From Deinococcus piscis (GTDB taxonomy: Bacteria > Deinococcota > Deinococci > Deinococcales > Deinococcaceae), in contig NZ_BNAL01000029.1 in assembly GCF_014653275.1 (NCBI RefSeq), positions 1 through 33,980 on the forward strand: a stretch of 33,980 nt of DNA. The letters run 5' to 3'. Positions 9,894 through 20,221 of this stretch are shown one piece after another. Under the pieces are notes generated by a model, which was not told the DNA's origin, did no database searches, and saw nothing but the letters and a program-made list of their open reading frames with translations. The translations under genes and the position numbers were made by a program. Positions within the stretch are counted from its first letter, which is position 1. The number at the start of each line of letters is the position of its first letter.

Positions 9894-9899
9894 AGGATA
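9894..9899 (-). promoter_or_regulatory. Candidate pyrG -10 box
   Basis: TATCCT on the minus strand would start transcription near 9887, directly at the terminator-like hairpin. No good -35 is visible. Confidence 0.35.
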
Positions 9900-9942
9900 G
9901 CACGCGGCCCGGGCAGCTGACCCACCGCAGACAGGCCGCTCC

Positions 9943-9948
9943 TAGCAT
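9943..9948 (+). promoter_or_regulatory. -10 box for leaderless DUF2834-like gene
   Basis: TAGCAT is followed by 5 bases and the ATG at 9954. The spacing is at the short end of the pattern seen here. Confidence 0.4.
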
Positions 9949-9953
9949 GGCTC

Positions 9954-10283
9954 ATGACCCACGAAGCCAAACTGTATGCCTATCTGGCGCTGGCCGCCCT
10001 GGGCTTACTTCTGCCGCTGTCGCAGTTCGTTCCCTGGCTGCTGGAACATGGCCTGCATCTGGGGCTGCTGTGGGACGAGATCATCCAGTCCAGAATCTCG
10101 GCGTTTGCCTGGGCCGATGTGGCCGTCACCGCCCTGAGCGTTGTGGTTCTCCTTGCGGCGGAAACCCACCGCAAAGTGCCTTACCGCTGGCTCGCGGCGC
10201 TGGGCACCCTGCTGGTCGGGCCTTCGTTCGGACTCCCGCTGTATCTCTTCCTGCGCGAACTGGGCAAGCGCGAACTGGCGTAA
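9954..10283 (+). CDS. Small membrane protein, DUF2834-like
   Basis: This 109-aa protein has three hydrophobic segments, near residues 8-28, 50-68 and 78-98. It carries patterns I associate with DUF2834: PLSQFVPWLLEHG near residue 21, then a segment around RISAFAWADV, and LVGPSFGLPLYLFLRE near the C-terminus. The family has no established function; members are small integral membrane proteins, often in photosynthetic and Deinococcus-type bacteria. It is divergent from pyrG, with 198 bases between the two starts, and convergent with the secreted protein gene that ends 22 bases away. An ATG 7 bases further upstream is in a different frame. Confidence 0.75.
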   Translation: MTHEAKLYAYLALAALGLLLPLSQFVPWLLEHGLHLGLLWDEIIQSRISAFAWADVAVTALSVVVLLAAETHRKVPYRWLAALGTLLVGPSFGLPLYLFLRELGKRELA

Positions 10284-10305
10284 AGGAGTAGGCCCACAGG
10301 ACTGC

Positions 10306-10848
10306 TCAGAAATCGTAGCTGGTGTCTAACTCCAGGTCTCGAATACTCACAATCCGGGCAGTGTCCACATGCACGCATTCCAAAACATAGGGGCTTCCCT
10401 GCACGGTGGTGCCCGTGATCTCGAATGAGTCGCCGTCCTTCTGGCAGTCACGCGCCATAGCCGCCGTCCAGGGCCGACCCGTAAACGCCTGCACAAACAG
10501 CTGTGTCACCTCTTCCGAGCGGCGGTCCAGGGGCTGGGGCTCCATGGCCGAGTTGGCGGTGAGGCTGGACGCGAGCTGCCCAGTCGCCCGGATGCGAGTG
10601 ATGTTCAAAATGCCGCCATCGGTCAGGAAATCCTCGGCCTGCACGCGGCCAAATGGAACGACGAATTTGTTGGTGCAGTGCACCGTGCGGCAGAGGGCTG
10701 AGTCTTCTAGCGGGGCCGTGCTCCGCAGCAAGGTGGGCGCAGTCGGGGCCTGAGCAGCCTGAGCGGTACGGGTCGCAGCTGACACCGCACAGGCACACAG
10801 GCAGAGCGGTAACAGTGACAGCAGTGGGCCCATCCTCAGCCCTGTCAT
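10306..10848 (-). CDS. Secreted hypothetical protein, 180 aa
   Basis: I do not recognise a family. The first 25 residues form a signal peptide: a short Arg-containing N-region, a Leu/Cys-rich hydrophobic core (8-20) and a small-residue cleavage site around AVSAA. The mature part has several Cys residues (in ALCRTVHC near 52-58, then near 135 and 158), which suggests disulfides outside the cytoplasm. The rest looks like a small beta-rich domain ending in a strand pattern (ARIVSIRDLELD). The start overlaps the stop of the ankyrin gene as ATGA, so translation is probably coupled to it. An in-frame ATG at residue 6 is an alternative start. Confidence 0.7.
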   Translation of the reverse strand: MTGLRMGPLLSLLPLCLCACAVSAATRTAQAAQAPTAPTLLRSTAPLEDSALCRTVHCTNKFVVPFGRVQAEDFLTDGGILNITRIRATGQLASSLTANSAMEPQPLDRRSEEVTQLFVQAFTGRPWTAAMARDCQKDGDSFEITGTTVQGSPYVLECVHVDTARIVSIRDLELDTSYDF

Positions 10849-11396
10849 ACTCCTGCTCCCTGTGCGTCCCCTGCATCCGATCTGCTCGCCAGCAGCCCCT
10901 CCAGCCGAGCCGCCGTACCCTCAGCGCCCATTTGCCGGGCGGCGTCCAGGACGCTGAAGCCAGCCGCGTCGCGGGCGTTCAGGTCGGCGCCGCGCTCCAG
11001 CAGCAGCTCCAGCATCTCGGAGCGGTCAAACATAGCTGCCAGGAACAGGGCCGTGCGGCCATCAGGGCCGGGGCTGTCCACATCCACGCCCAGGTCCAGC
11101 ATCAGGCGCACCATCGCCAGGTCGCCCTTGAAGGCCGCTGCTTGCAGAGGGGTCTGCCCCCGGTCATTGGCGCGCGACGCATCTGCACCGGCCTCCAGCA
11201 GTACCCTCACCACGTCCGGCTGACCGTTGTAGGCCGCCAGCATCAGCAGGGTGTCCCCCTTTTCATTGGTCAGGTTGGCAGGCACACCCTTTTCCAGCCA
11301 CTGCCGCACCTCTCCGGCCTCGCCCGCGCGGGCCAGATCGAACATGCGCTGAAGCAGTTCCAGAAGCTGAGGATCAAGTTCCGAAGCGTGTGTCAT
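10845..11396 (-). CDS. Ankyrin-repeat protein
   Basis: The 183-aa product is mostly ankyrin repeats, a protein-binding scaffold. Full repeats are visible at about 45-77 (GDTLLMLAAYNGQPDVVRVLL), 78-110 (GQTPLQAAAFKGDLAMVRLML) and 111-143 (GRTALFLAAMFDRSEMLELLL). Partial capping repeats lie at about 18-44 and 144-170. There is no signal peptide, so it should be cytosolic. The ATG at 11396 is chosen because the upstream in-frame sequence does not look like protein and a CACAAT -10-like box lies 7 bases before it. Its stop overlaps the start of the secreted-protein gene by 4 bases. Ankyrin proteins sometimes partner or protect against the product of an adjacent gene; here that is only a possibility. 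Confidence 0.9.
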   Translation of the reverse strand: MTHASELDPQLLELLQRMFDLARAGEAGEVRQWLEKGVPANLTNEKGDTLLMLAAYNGQPDVVRVLLEAGADASRANDRGQTPLQAAAFKGDLAMVRLMLDLGVDVDSPGPDGRTALFLAAMFDRSEMLELLLERGADLNARDAAGFSVLDAARQMGAEGTAARLEGLLASRSDAGDAQGAGV

Positions 11397-11491
11397 GCGC
11401 TGAATTGTGCCACAGGAGCGAGGAGCGTACCTGGCTGGACCTTTCATTCACTGAGGCAGACACAGCACTCGGGAGCATCTCACCAGCAAGC

Positions 11492-12100
11492 TCAGCCCGG
11501 CTCGCCCTGGGCCCGCAGCGCCGCCAGCCGCTCCCCTGCCAGCCGCATCAGCGCCCACTGCCCCGCCAGGAACCACGCGCCCAGCAGCAACGCGCCCAGG
11601 TTCAGCAGCCAGGCGGCTGGGCTCAGCCAGCGCTGGGCCGTCTGCGTGCGCTGGAGCCAGGTCTGCACCTCGGCCTGCTGGCTGCGAAGCTCCGGCACAC
11701 TGGGGCGGCTTTCGAGCAGCGTCACCCAGTTGTCGGTCACGGTCTGAAACTCGCGCAGGGCCTGCTCGGTCACGCCGTTCTGGGTCAGAAATGCACCAAT
11801 AAGCGGCGCTTCCTGGGCACGGTCTGCCAGGTCGCCCACCGAGCGCACAGCGGCCAGGGTCTCGGGCCGCGCCAGGATGTCCAGCGGCTCCAGCGACGCC
11901 ATCAGTTGGGTGAGGTTGGTGTTGACGGTGCTCAGGCCCGCCTCAGCCTGCGAGAGCCAGGTGCTCAGCACCGGGAGCAAGGTGAGCGTCAGGCCCCAGG
12001 TGCCGAGCGTCAGCAGTGCGGCCAGCCCGGTGCCCAGGCCACCCAGCAGCCGCACCAGCCGCCAGAACCCAGCCGGGGGGCGGGAACGTGTCTGCGTCAT
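11492..12100 (-). CDS. Hypothetical two-segment membrane protein, 202 aa
   Basis: I do not recognise a family. The protein has a basic N-terminus, a hydrophobic segment near 18-45, a long helical region (about 50-150) rich in Leu, Gln and Glu, and a second hydrophobic segment near 158-180. It closes with a charged C-terminus. This suggests an inner-membrane protein with a periplasmic helical domain between two membrane helices. The start at 12100 is decided by a perfect TACAAT box 7 bases upstream (12108-12113); an in-frame ATG at 12109 overlaps that box and is less likely. The gene lies downstream of rny on the same strand, but a hairpin at 12140-12171 separates them. Confidence 0.75.
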   Translation of the reverse strand: MTQTRSRPPAGFWRLVRLLGGLGTGLAALLTLGTWGLTLTLLPVLSTWLSQAEAGLSTVNTNLTQLMASLEPLDILARPETLAAVRSVGDLADRAQEAPLIGAFLTQNGVTEQALREFQTVTDNWVTLLESRPSVPELRSQQAEVQTWLQRTQTAQRWLSPAAWLLNLGALLLGAWFLAGQWALMRLAGERLAALRAQGEPG

Positions 12101-12107
12101 AGGGAGC

Positions 12108-12113
12108 ATTGTA
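12108..12113 (-). promoter_or_regulatory. -10 box for leaderless membrane protein gene
   Basis: TACAAT on the minus strand is followed by 7 bases and the ATG at 12100. It matches the bacterial consensus at five of six positions. Confidence 0.65.
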
Positions 12114-12130
12114 AAGGGGCGGCGAACCAC

Positions 12131-12171
12131 GAAAAGGAAGGCGGAAAGCAGGTCATCGCCCACGTTCCGCC
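12131..12171 (-). terminator. Probable rny terminator
   Basis: GGCGGAA and TTCCGCC (12171-12165 with 12146-12140) form a 7-bp stem with an 18-base loop, followed on the minus strand by TTCCTTTTC. The T run is interrupted, so strength is uncertain. Confidence 0.45.
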
Positions 12172-12201
12172 CTCTGCTCTTTGTCCACCCCCCGTTCTCT
12201 C

Positions 12202-14019
12202 CTACCTTGCCACCTCGGTGGCGCGGCTTTCGCGCACCACCGTGACCTGCACCTGACCGGGATATTCCATGTCCTGCTCGATGCGTCCGGCCACGTCGCG
12301 GGCCAGCAGCACGGCCCCGGCGTCGCTCACCTGGTCCGGCTGCACGATCACGCGCACCTCGCGGCCGGCCTGAATGGCGTAAGCCTGCTGCACCCCCGGA
12401 AAGCTCACGGCGATTTCTTCCAGGGCTTCCAGGCGGCGGGTGTAGGCTTCCAGCTCCTCGCGCCGCGCACCGGGGCGGGCGGCGCTGATGGCGTCGGCGG
12501 CAGCCACCAGCACCGAGTACAGCGTCTCGCCGTTTTCGGGGTCGTGGTGGTGAGCGATGGCGTCAATCACTTCGGTGCCCTCGCCAAAGCGGGTGCCCAG
12601 GCTGATGCCGATATCCACGTGGGTGCCTTCCACCTCGCGGTCAATACTCTTGCCGATGTCGTGCAGCAGCCCGGCGCGGCGGGCCAGGGCCGCATCCAGC
12701 CCCAGCTCGCCCGCCATGATGCCGGTCAGGTGCGCCACCTGCACCGAGTGCTTGAGCACGTTCTGGCCGTAGCTGGAGCGGAAATACATCCGGCCCAGCA
12801 GTTGCAGCAGCCCCGGCTTGAGGCCCACCACGCCCGCTTCAATGGCCGCTTCTTCGCCCTGGGTATGAATAAAGGTCCGCATGTCCTCCTGGGCGCGGCC
12901 CACCATTTCCTCGATGCGGGTGGGATGAATGCGCCCGTCTTCGAGCAGCGATTCCAGCACATGCCGGGCCACCTCGCGGCGGATCGGGTTAAAGCTGCTG
13001 AGCATGACGGCCTCGGGGGTGTCGTCAATAATCAGGTCCACGCCAGTCAGCGCCTCAAAGGCGCGGATGTTGCGGCCCTCGCGGCCAATCAGGCGGCCTT
13101 TCATGGCGTCGCTGGGAATCGGCACCACGCTGACCGACAGCTGAGCGCTGGTCTCCGAGGCGCTGCGCTGAATCGCCTGGGCAATCAGCCCCCGGGCCTG
13201 CCGGGCGATTTCTTTGCCACTCAGGTCCGCTGCCGTGCGGATACGGGCTGCTTTTTCTTCTTCCAGCTCGGCGTCGAGCGCTTCCAGAATGCGGCTGCGG
13301 GCTTCTTCGCGGCTCAGTCCGGCCACTTCCTGCAAGCGGGCCTCAACTTCAGTGGCGCGGCCTTGCAAGCTTTCTTCCTGAGCGCTGAGGTCACGACTCT
13401 GGCGCTCCAGGCGCTCTTCCAGGGCGTCCAGGCGTTCGCCGCGCACATCCAGCTGCTCCGCGCGGCGGCTCTGGCGCTCCAGCTCCCGGTTCATCGCCTC
13501 GCGCTCGGAGCGGTACTCCTGGCGGTCAGCGCTCAGGTGCTCGCGCTCCTGGGCCATTTCGGCCTTCAGGGCTTGCCGCTCGGCTTCCAGGCGTTCGCGG
13601 TCCTGTTCCAGCTGGATGCGGTCGGCGCTGACCGTGTCACGCAGGGCCTGAAACTGAAGGTGCTGCTCGGTCAGCTGAATGCGGCGCTCTTCGAGTTGCT
13701 GGCGCTGCTCGCGCAGGCCCTCGGCCAGCTGGGAACGCTGCTGCTCGGCAGCTTCGCGGGCCTGGGCCAGCAGACTTTCGGCCCGCACTCTGGCATCGGC
13801 CTGGGCCGCAGCCTGCACCGCTTGCGCTTCGCTGCGGGCCTGATCTCGTAGGGCCAGGCTGTCCGCCTCGGCGGCGCGGCGGATGGCTTCGGCCCGCTCT
13901 AGGGCCTGTTGTTCATGCTGTTGTTCCAGGCGCTCACGCTGCTGTGCGCCCAGCATCCGCCCAGCCCAAAAGGCGGCGGCGATGCCCAACAGAGCCAGGA
14001 TGACGTAAAAGACATTCAA
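12202..14019 (-). CDS. rny: Ribonuclease Y
   Basis: RNase Y is a membrane-anchored endoribonuclease that starts decay of many mRNAs. The order of parts is complete: one N-terminal membrane helix (about 3-20), then a long coiled coil rich in Glu, Gln, Arg and Ala (about 25-280). A KH RNA-binding domain follows (about 290-350, with the GREGRNIR loop), then an HD domain with the metal-binding His-Asp pair in GLLHDIGK and the AHHHDPENG segment. At 605 aa it is longer than the roughly 520-aa Bacillus enzyme, and the extra length is coiled coil. The start codon is TTG, decided by GGAAGGAG at 14026-14033 with 6-base spacing and by the membrane helix beginning at once. An open in-frame extension to 14289 is not family-like. 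It is divergent from uvrA. Confidence 0.94.
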   Translation of the reverse strand: MNVFYVILALLGIAAAFWAGRMLGAQQRERLEQQHEQQALERAEAIRRAAEADSLALRDQARSEAQAVQAAAQADARVRAESLLAQAREAAEQQRSQLAEGLREQRQQLEERRIQLTEQHLQFQALRDTVSADRIQLEQDRERLEAERQALKAEMAQEREHLSADRQEYRSEREAMNRELERQSRRAEQLDVRGERLDALEERLERQSRDLSAQEESLQGRATEVEARLQEVAGLSREEARSRILEALDAELEEEKAARIRTAADLSGKEIARQARGLIAQAIQRSASETSAQLSVSVVPIPSDAMKGRLIGREGRNIRAFEALTGVDLIIDDTPEAVMLSSFNPIRREVARHVLESLLEDGRIHPTRIEEMVGRAQEDMRTFIHTQGEEAAIEAGVVGLKPGLLQLLGRMYFRSSYGQNVLKHSVQVAHLTGIMAGELGLDAALARRAGLLHDIGKSIDREVEGTHVDIGISLGTRFGEGTEVIDAIAHHHDPENGETLYSVLVAAADAISAARPGARREELEAYTRRLEALEEIAVSFPGVQQAYAIQAGREVRVIVQPDQVSDAGAVLLARDVAGRIEQDMEYPGQVQVTVVRESRATEVAR

Positions 14020-14370
14020 ATAAGGCTCCTTCCTATGTACGGAGGTATTCGGTAAACGGTAAAGGCGGAAATAAGAAACGGACAGGCTTCCCAACTGGGG
14101 ATACTGGCCGGCAGGGACGCTAAACACGGTCGCCTGGTCAGATTCGGTGAGATGAATACCTGATGGTTGAATGAAGGTACTCCGGCCCAGTGTAGCCCGT
14201 CTGATCAGGGGAGCCCGTGCGGTGAGGCCCCCTGACCGGCCCCTCCCTGGGGCTGGGTGATAAACTGGCATGCTTAGCCTTCCGGGCAAAACAGACTTGC
14301 CCGCTACGCCTCAGACAGAATCCTCTACGGCGGCCTTCCGGTCAGCCTCTCATCCTTAAGGAGTTCCGTT
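14020..14370. other. Divergent intergenic region between rny and uvrA
   Basis: No gene is seen in these 351 bases. The region holds the rny ribosome site (14026-14033), a tandem repeat of CGGTAAA (14050-14063), a candidate extended -10 for uvrA (14258-14266) and the uvrA ribosome site (14358-14363). I looked for the palindromic Deinococcus radiation/desiccation response motif (TTATGTNATTNACATAA-like) and did not find it. Confidence 0.6.
14258..14266 (+). promoter_or_regulatory. Candidate extended -10 promoter for uvrA
   Basis: TGATAAACT fits the TGnTANNNT extended -10 form. It would give a leader of roughly 100 bases carrying the AAGGAG at 14358-14363. No -35 is evident. Confidence 0.35.
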
Positions 14371-17645
<3,275 letters not shown>

Positions 17646-17649
<4 letters not shown>

Positions 17650-18491
17650 GTCAAAAAGAACAGCCCACCCCAGGCCCCCAGCAAGGGGTAGGTCCCCACA
17701 CCAGCGAGCTCCCACAGGGGACTGCCCGCCCTGTCTGGGCCGAAGCCAGCCCGCCCACTCAGCTGGACTCAGCTGTAGAGACAGTGCCTGCTGTAGATAC
17801 GGTAGAGCCCGCGTCTGAGCCTGCCGTCACCGTGGTGGACGGAGCGCCTGCCACCGAACCGCGCCCACTGGGCCGCACTGCCGATGAGGTGGCCGTGGCT
17901 CCGATGCCCGTGCCCCGCGCCGCGCCCCAGGTTTCGCCCCAGGAGCGGCTGCGGCGTCAGAACTGGATGGGACTGGGCGGACGCATGGTGGGCGGCCTGG
18001 TCACACTGGCCCTGCTGCTGGCCGCGCTCAGCAGTGGCTGGAGCTGGAGCAGTGTACTGTTTGCCTGGGTGCTGCTGACCATCGTGGCCGACGAGTTTGG
18101 CGGCTGGTTTGGCTATATCGCCGCCTTCATGGGTGTGCTGACCCTGCTGCTGGGCAACCAGCCTGCCGAGGTCTGGAACGTGGTGCTGCCGCTGGTGGGC
18201 GGTGCCCTGTTGGCCCTGCTGGTGGTCAAGCACTCAGGCGGCTGGGGCGTGCTGCCCTTTGCTGGAGCCGTCTTCGCGCTGCCGATCATCGGGGCGGCGC
18301 AATTCGGGCACCTGCTCGACGAGAATCTGCTGCTGGTGGCCGATCCCGATCTGGCACGCAGCGCTATTTTGGCGATGTTGGTGGGCCTGGGCATCAGCCT
18401 GGTGCGGCAATTCATCATGTGGCTGGTGGACCTGACCAGCCGCCGCGCCGAGCGCCGCTTGCTGCGGGCCGACCAAGTGCCGCTGCGCTAA
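17646..18491 (+). CDS. Hypothetical polytopic membrane protein coupled to uvrA
   Basis: I do not recognise a family. The first 100 or so residues are Pro/Ala/Val/Glu-rich and probably disordered and cytosolic. The rest has five or six hydrophobic segments (near 112-130, 133-150, 155-170, 180-198, 203-220 and 240-262) and ends in a basic patch ([12 protein letters not shown]). The ATG overlaps the uvrA stop by 4 bases, so it is translated from the same message, and a hairpin terminator follows. Nothing in the sequence links it to DNA repair beyond this coupling. An accessory role in envelope biology is equally possible. Confidence 0.8.
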
Positions 18492-18537
18492 CGCCTGCCC
18501 CGCCTGGCCCCACTCCACTTCCGAATCACAAGTGCTG

Positions 18538-18570
18538 TGTCCCCACCCCAAGTGGGGGCATTTGCTTTTA
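18538..18570 (+). terminator. Terminator after the uvrA operon
   Basis: TGTCCCCAC (18538-18546) pairs with GTGGGGGCA (18552-18560, one G-T pair) across a 5-base loop and is followed by TTTGCTTTT. The stem is strong; the T run is broken. Confidence 0.65.
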
Positions 18571-18593
18571 CCCTTTCCTTAACCTCCGGCCTG

Positions 18594-18599
18594 TAGAAT
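18594..18599 (+). promoter_or_regulatory. -10 box for the dsbA-like/dsbB operon
   Basis: TAGAAT lies 11 bases before the ATG at 18611, giving a very short leader with no Shine-Dalgarno. Confidence 0.45.
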
Positions 18600-18610
18600 C
18601 GGGCTTACTT

Positions 18611-19327
18611 ATGACCAAATTGCAGGGAAACAAAAGCAACAACACCGCACTGCTGGTGGGCACCTTGATCGCGGCGGCACTGATTGCGCTGGCGCTTTTT
18701 GCTGGCCGGGGCAAAAGCAGCGAAGCCCGCGCCGATGCGGCCAGTGGCACAGAGGTAAAGGCCAACTTTGACCTGACCAACAAGCCGGTGGTCGGCGACG
18801 CCAACGCCCCGGTTGAAATGATCGTGGTCGAAGACTTCAAGTGCCCCGCCTGCAAGCAGTTCGAGGCCAATGTCTTTCCCAAAGTAGAAAACGACTACGT
18901 CAAGACGGGCAAAGTCAAGGTGTACTCGGTGGCCTGGCCCTTCCTGGCTGAAGTTGCCAAGCTGGACGAGGACGACTCCAAGTACGCGGCTCAGGCGGGC
19001 GAGTGCGCCTTCGAGCACGGCGGCGGCGAAGCCTTTAGCGCTTACAAAACCATTCTGTTCCGCGCCCAGGGCAGCGAAAGCGAAATCTGGGCCACCAAAG
19101 ACCGCCTCAAAGAGCTGGCGGCCAACGTACCGGGCATTGACCAAGCGGCCTTTGCGGGCTGCCTGGACAACGACGAAACCGCCGCGCGGGTAGATGCGAA
19201 CGAGAAAGAAGTGGACGCCAGCGGGGTCAACAGTACGCCCACGGTGTTTGTGGCGGGCAAGAAAATTGAAAACCCTGGCGACTACGCCCAGTTGCAAAGC
19301 GCCATTGACGCCGCGCTGGCCCAGTAA
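18611..19327 (+). CDS. DsbA-family thiol oxidoreductase, membrane-anchored
   Basis: This protein introduces or rearranges disulfide bonds in exported proteins. It has one N-terminal membrane anchor (about 13-31) after a short basic segment, so the rest faces outward. The thioredoxin-like domain begins with the segment around KPVVGDANAPVEMIVVEDF and the active site CPAC at residues 78-81. The helical insertion follows, then the cis-Pro segment NSTPTVFVAGK near the end, typical of the DsbA/BdbD group. Length (238 aa) fits. A dsbB gene follows after 3 bases, which is the natural electron-acceptor partner, so the pair forms a complete oxidising system. Confidence 0.92.
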   Translation: MTKLQGNKSNNTALLVGTLIAAALIALALFAGRGKSSEARADAASGTEVKANFDLTNKPVVGDANAPVEMIVVEDFKCPACKQFEANVFPKVENDYVKTGKVKVYSVAWPFLAEVAKLDEDDSKYAAQAGECAFEHGGGEAFSAYKTILFRAQGSESEIWATKDRLKELAANVPGIDQAAFAGCLDNDETAARVDANEKEVDASGVNSTPTVFVAGKKIENPGDYAQLQSAIDAALAQ

Positions 19328-19330
19328 GCC

Positions 19331-19813
19331 GTGAACCGCTCAACCCGTCTGTACCTGGCCTGGGTGGTGGCTCTCGCGGCCACCCTGGGCAGTTTGTATC
19401 TGAGTGAAGTGCTCGGCTACCGGCCCTGCAAGCTGTGCTGGTATCAGCGTATCGGCATGTATCCACTGGCCTTGATGCTGGGCATCGCTGCTTTCCGCGA
19501 CGACCTGCGCGTGCGGATGTACGCCATTCCACTGGCCCTGGCTGGCCTGCTGACCGCCCTGGTCCAGAATGCCGAAATCTGGGGCTGGATTCCCACGCTC
19601 AAAGCCTGTTCTATTGATGCGGGCCAAGAACCCTGCACCACCATCTGGCCGCTGTGGTCGGAAACCTTTGGGCAAGGATTTGCGGCGCTCGACTCGATCC
19701 TGACCATTCCGATGCTCAGCATGATTGCTTTTGCCCTGATTCTGGCGCTGCTGGCCTGGCCCCGCCAGCGCACAGAGTCCGCCACCTATACTGAAGGGCA
19801 TGACCGCGCCTGA
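19331..19813 (+). CDS. dsbB: Disulfide bond formation protein DsbB/BdbC
   Basis: DsbB reoxidises DsbA and passes the electrons to the quinone pool. The 160-aa product has four membrane segments (about 6-25, 40-57, 63-80 and 122-145) and the two needed Cys pairs: [14 protein letters not shown] near residue 33 (C-x-x-C) and the pair in the outer loop around [12 protein letters not shown] near 90-105. The start is GTG at 19331, three bases after the preceding stop. No Shine-Dalgarno is clear, so it is probably translated by coupling. The last 14 bases overlap gatC, and its coding sequence holds the gatC promoter. Confidence 0.92.
   Translation: MNRSTRLYLAWVVALAATLGSLYLSEVLGYRPCKLCWYQRIGMYPLALMLGIAAFRDDLRVRMYAIPLALAGLLTALVQNAEIWGWIPTLKACSIDAGQEPCTTIWPLWSETFGQGFAALDSILTIPMLSMIAFALILALLAWPRQRTESATYTEGHDRA
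19787..19792 (+). promoter_or_regulatory. -10 box for leaderless gatC, inside dsbB
   Basis: TATACT is followed by 7 bases and the gatC ATG at 19800. The box is within the dsbB coding sequence, so gatC can be expressed independently of the disulfide operon. Confidence 0.6.
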
Positions 19814-20135
19814 GACCCCCGTGACCGCCGCGCCAGGTGATGACCGCCTGAGCACCGCTCAGCTGGAACATCTGGCCTCTTTGGCGCGGCTGGAGCTGAA
19901 GCCTCAGGAAGAAGGCCCCATGCGTGAGGAGCTCAATGAGCTGCTGGGCTACTTCCAACAGCTGCAGGCCGTCGACACGTCCGGCGTGGAACCCATGCAG
20001 CGCCCACTCCCGCTGGACAGTCAGCTGCGCCCTGACGAACCCGGCGAGACGCTGTCTCAGGCCGAGGTCCTGGCCCTGGCCCCGGCGGCTGCGGGCGGCT
20101 TTGTGCGGCTGCCACGCACGCTGGATACCGAGTAA
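19800..20135 (+). CDS. gatC: Asp/Glu-tRNA amidotransferase subunit C
   Basis: GatC is the small subunit that holds GatA and GatB together in the amidotransferase that converts Asp-tRNA(Asn) or Glu-tRNA(Gln) to the amide. The 111-aa sequence has the family pattern: [19 protein letters not shown] at about 18-36, then [24 protein letters not shown] in the middle, and a C-terminal [21 protein letters not shown] segment. gatA and gatB are not in the window. D. radiodurans is known to make asparagine through this tRNA route, so the complex is expected in the genus. The gene overlaps dsbB by 14 bases, has its own -10 box and precedes serS. Confidence 0.93.
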   Translation: MTAPETPVTAAPGDDRLSTAQLEHLASLARLELKPQEEGPMREELNELLGYFQQLQAVDTSGVEPMQRPLPLDSQLRPDEPGETLSQAEVLALAPAAAGGFVRLPRTLDTE

Positions 20136-20221
20136 CCTCTGCTTCATCTCTGAGGCTGCACCTTTGAGGCGTGGTCCAGACCTCTGGCCAGCCATCTCTC
20201 ACTTTTCCCGCAAGGAGCTCC

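Noticed and set aside
12181..13851. A 556-codon plus-strand open frame opposite rny
   Set aside because: It is an antisense shadow of the low-complexity coiled coil of RNase Y.
14020..14370. Radiation/desiccation response motif upstream of uvrA
   Set aside because: I looked for TTATGTNATTNACATAA-like palindromes on both strands and saw none by eye; a matrix scan could still find a degenerate copy.
20136..20221. T-box riboswitch before serS
   Set aside because: The conserved T-box bulge sequence and a following terminator are both absent; only a plain ribosome site is present.
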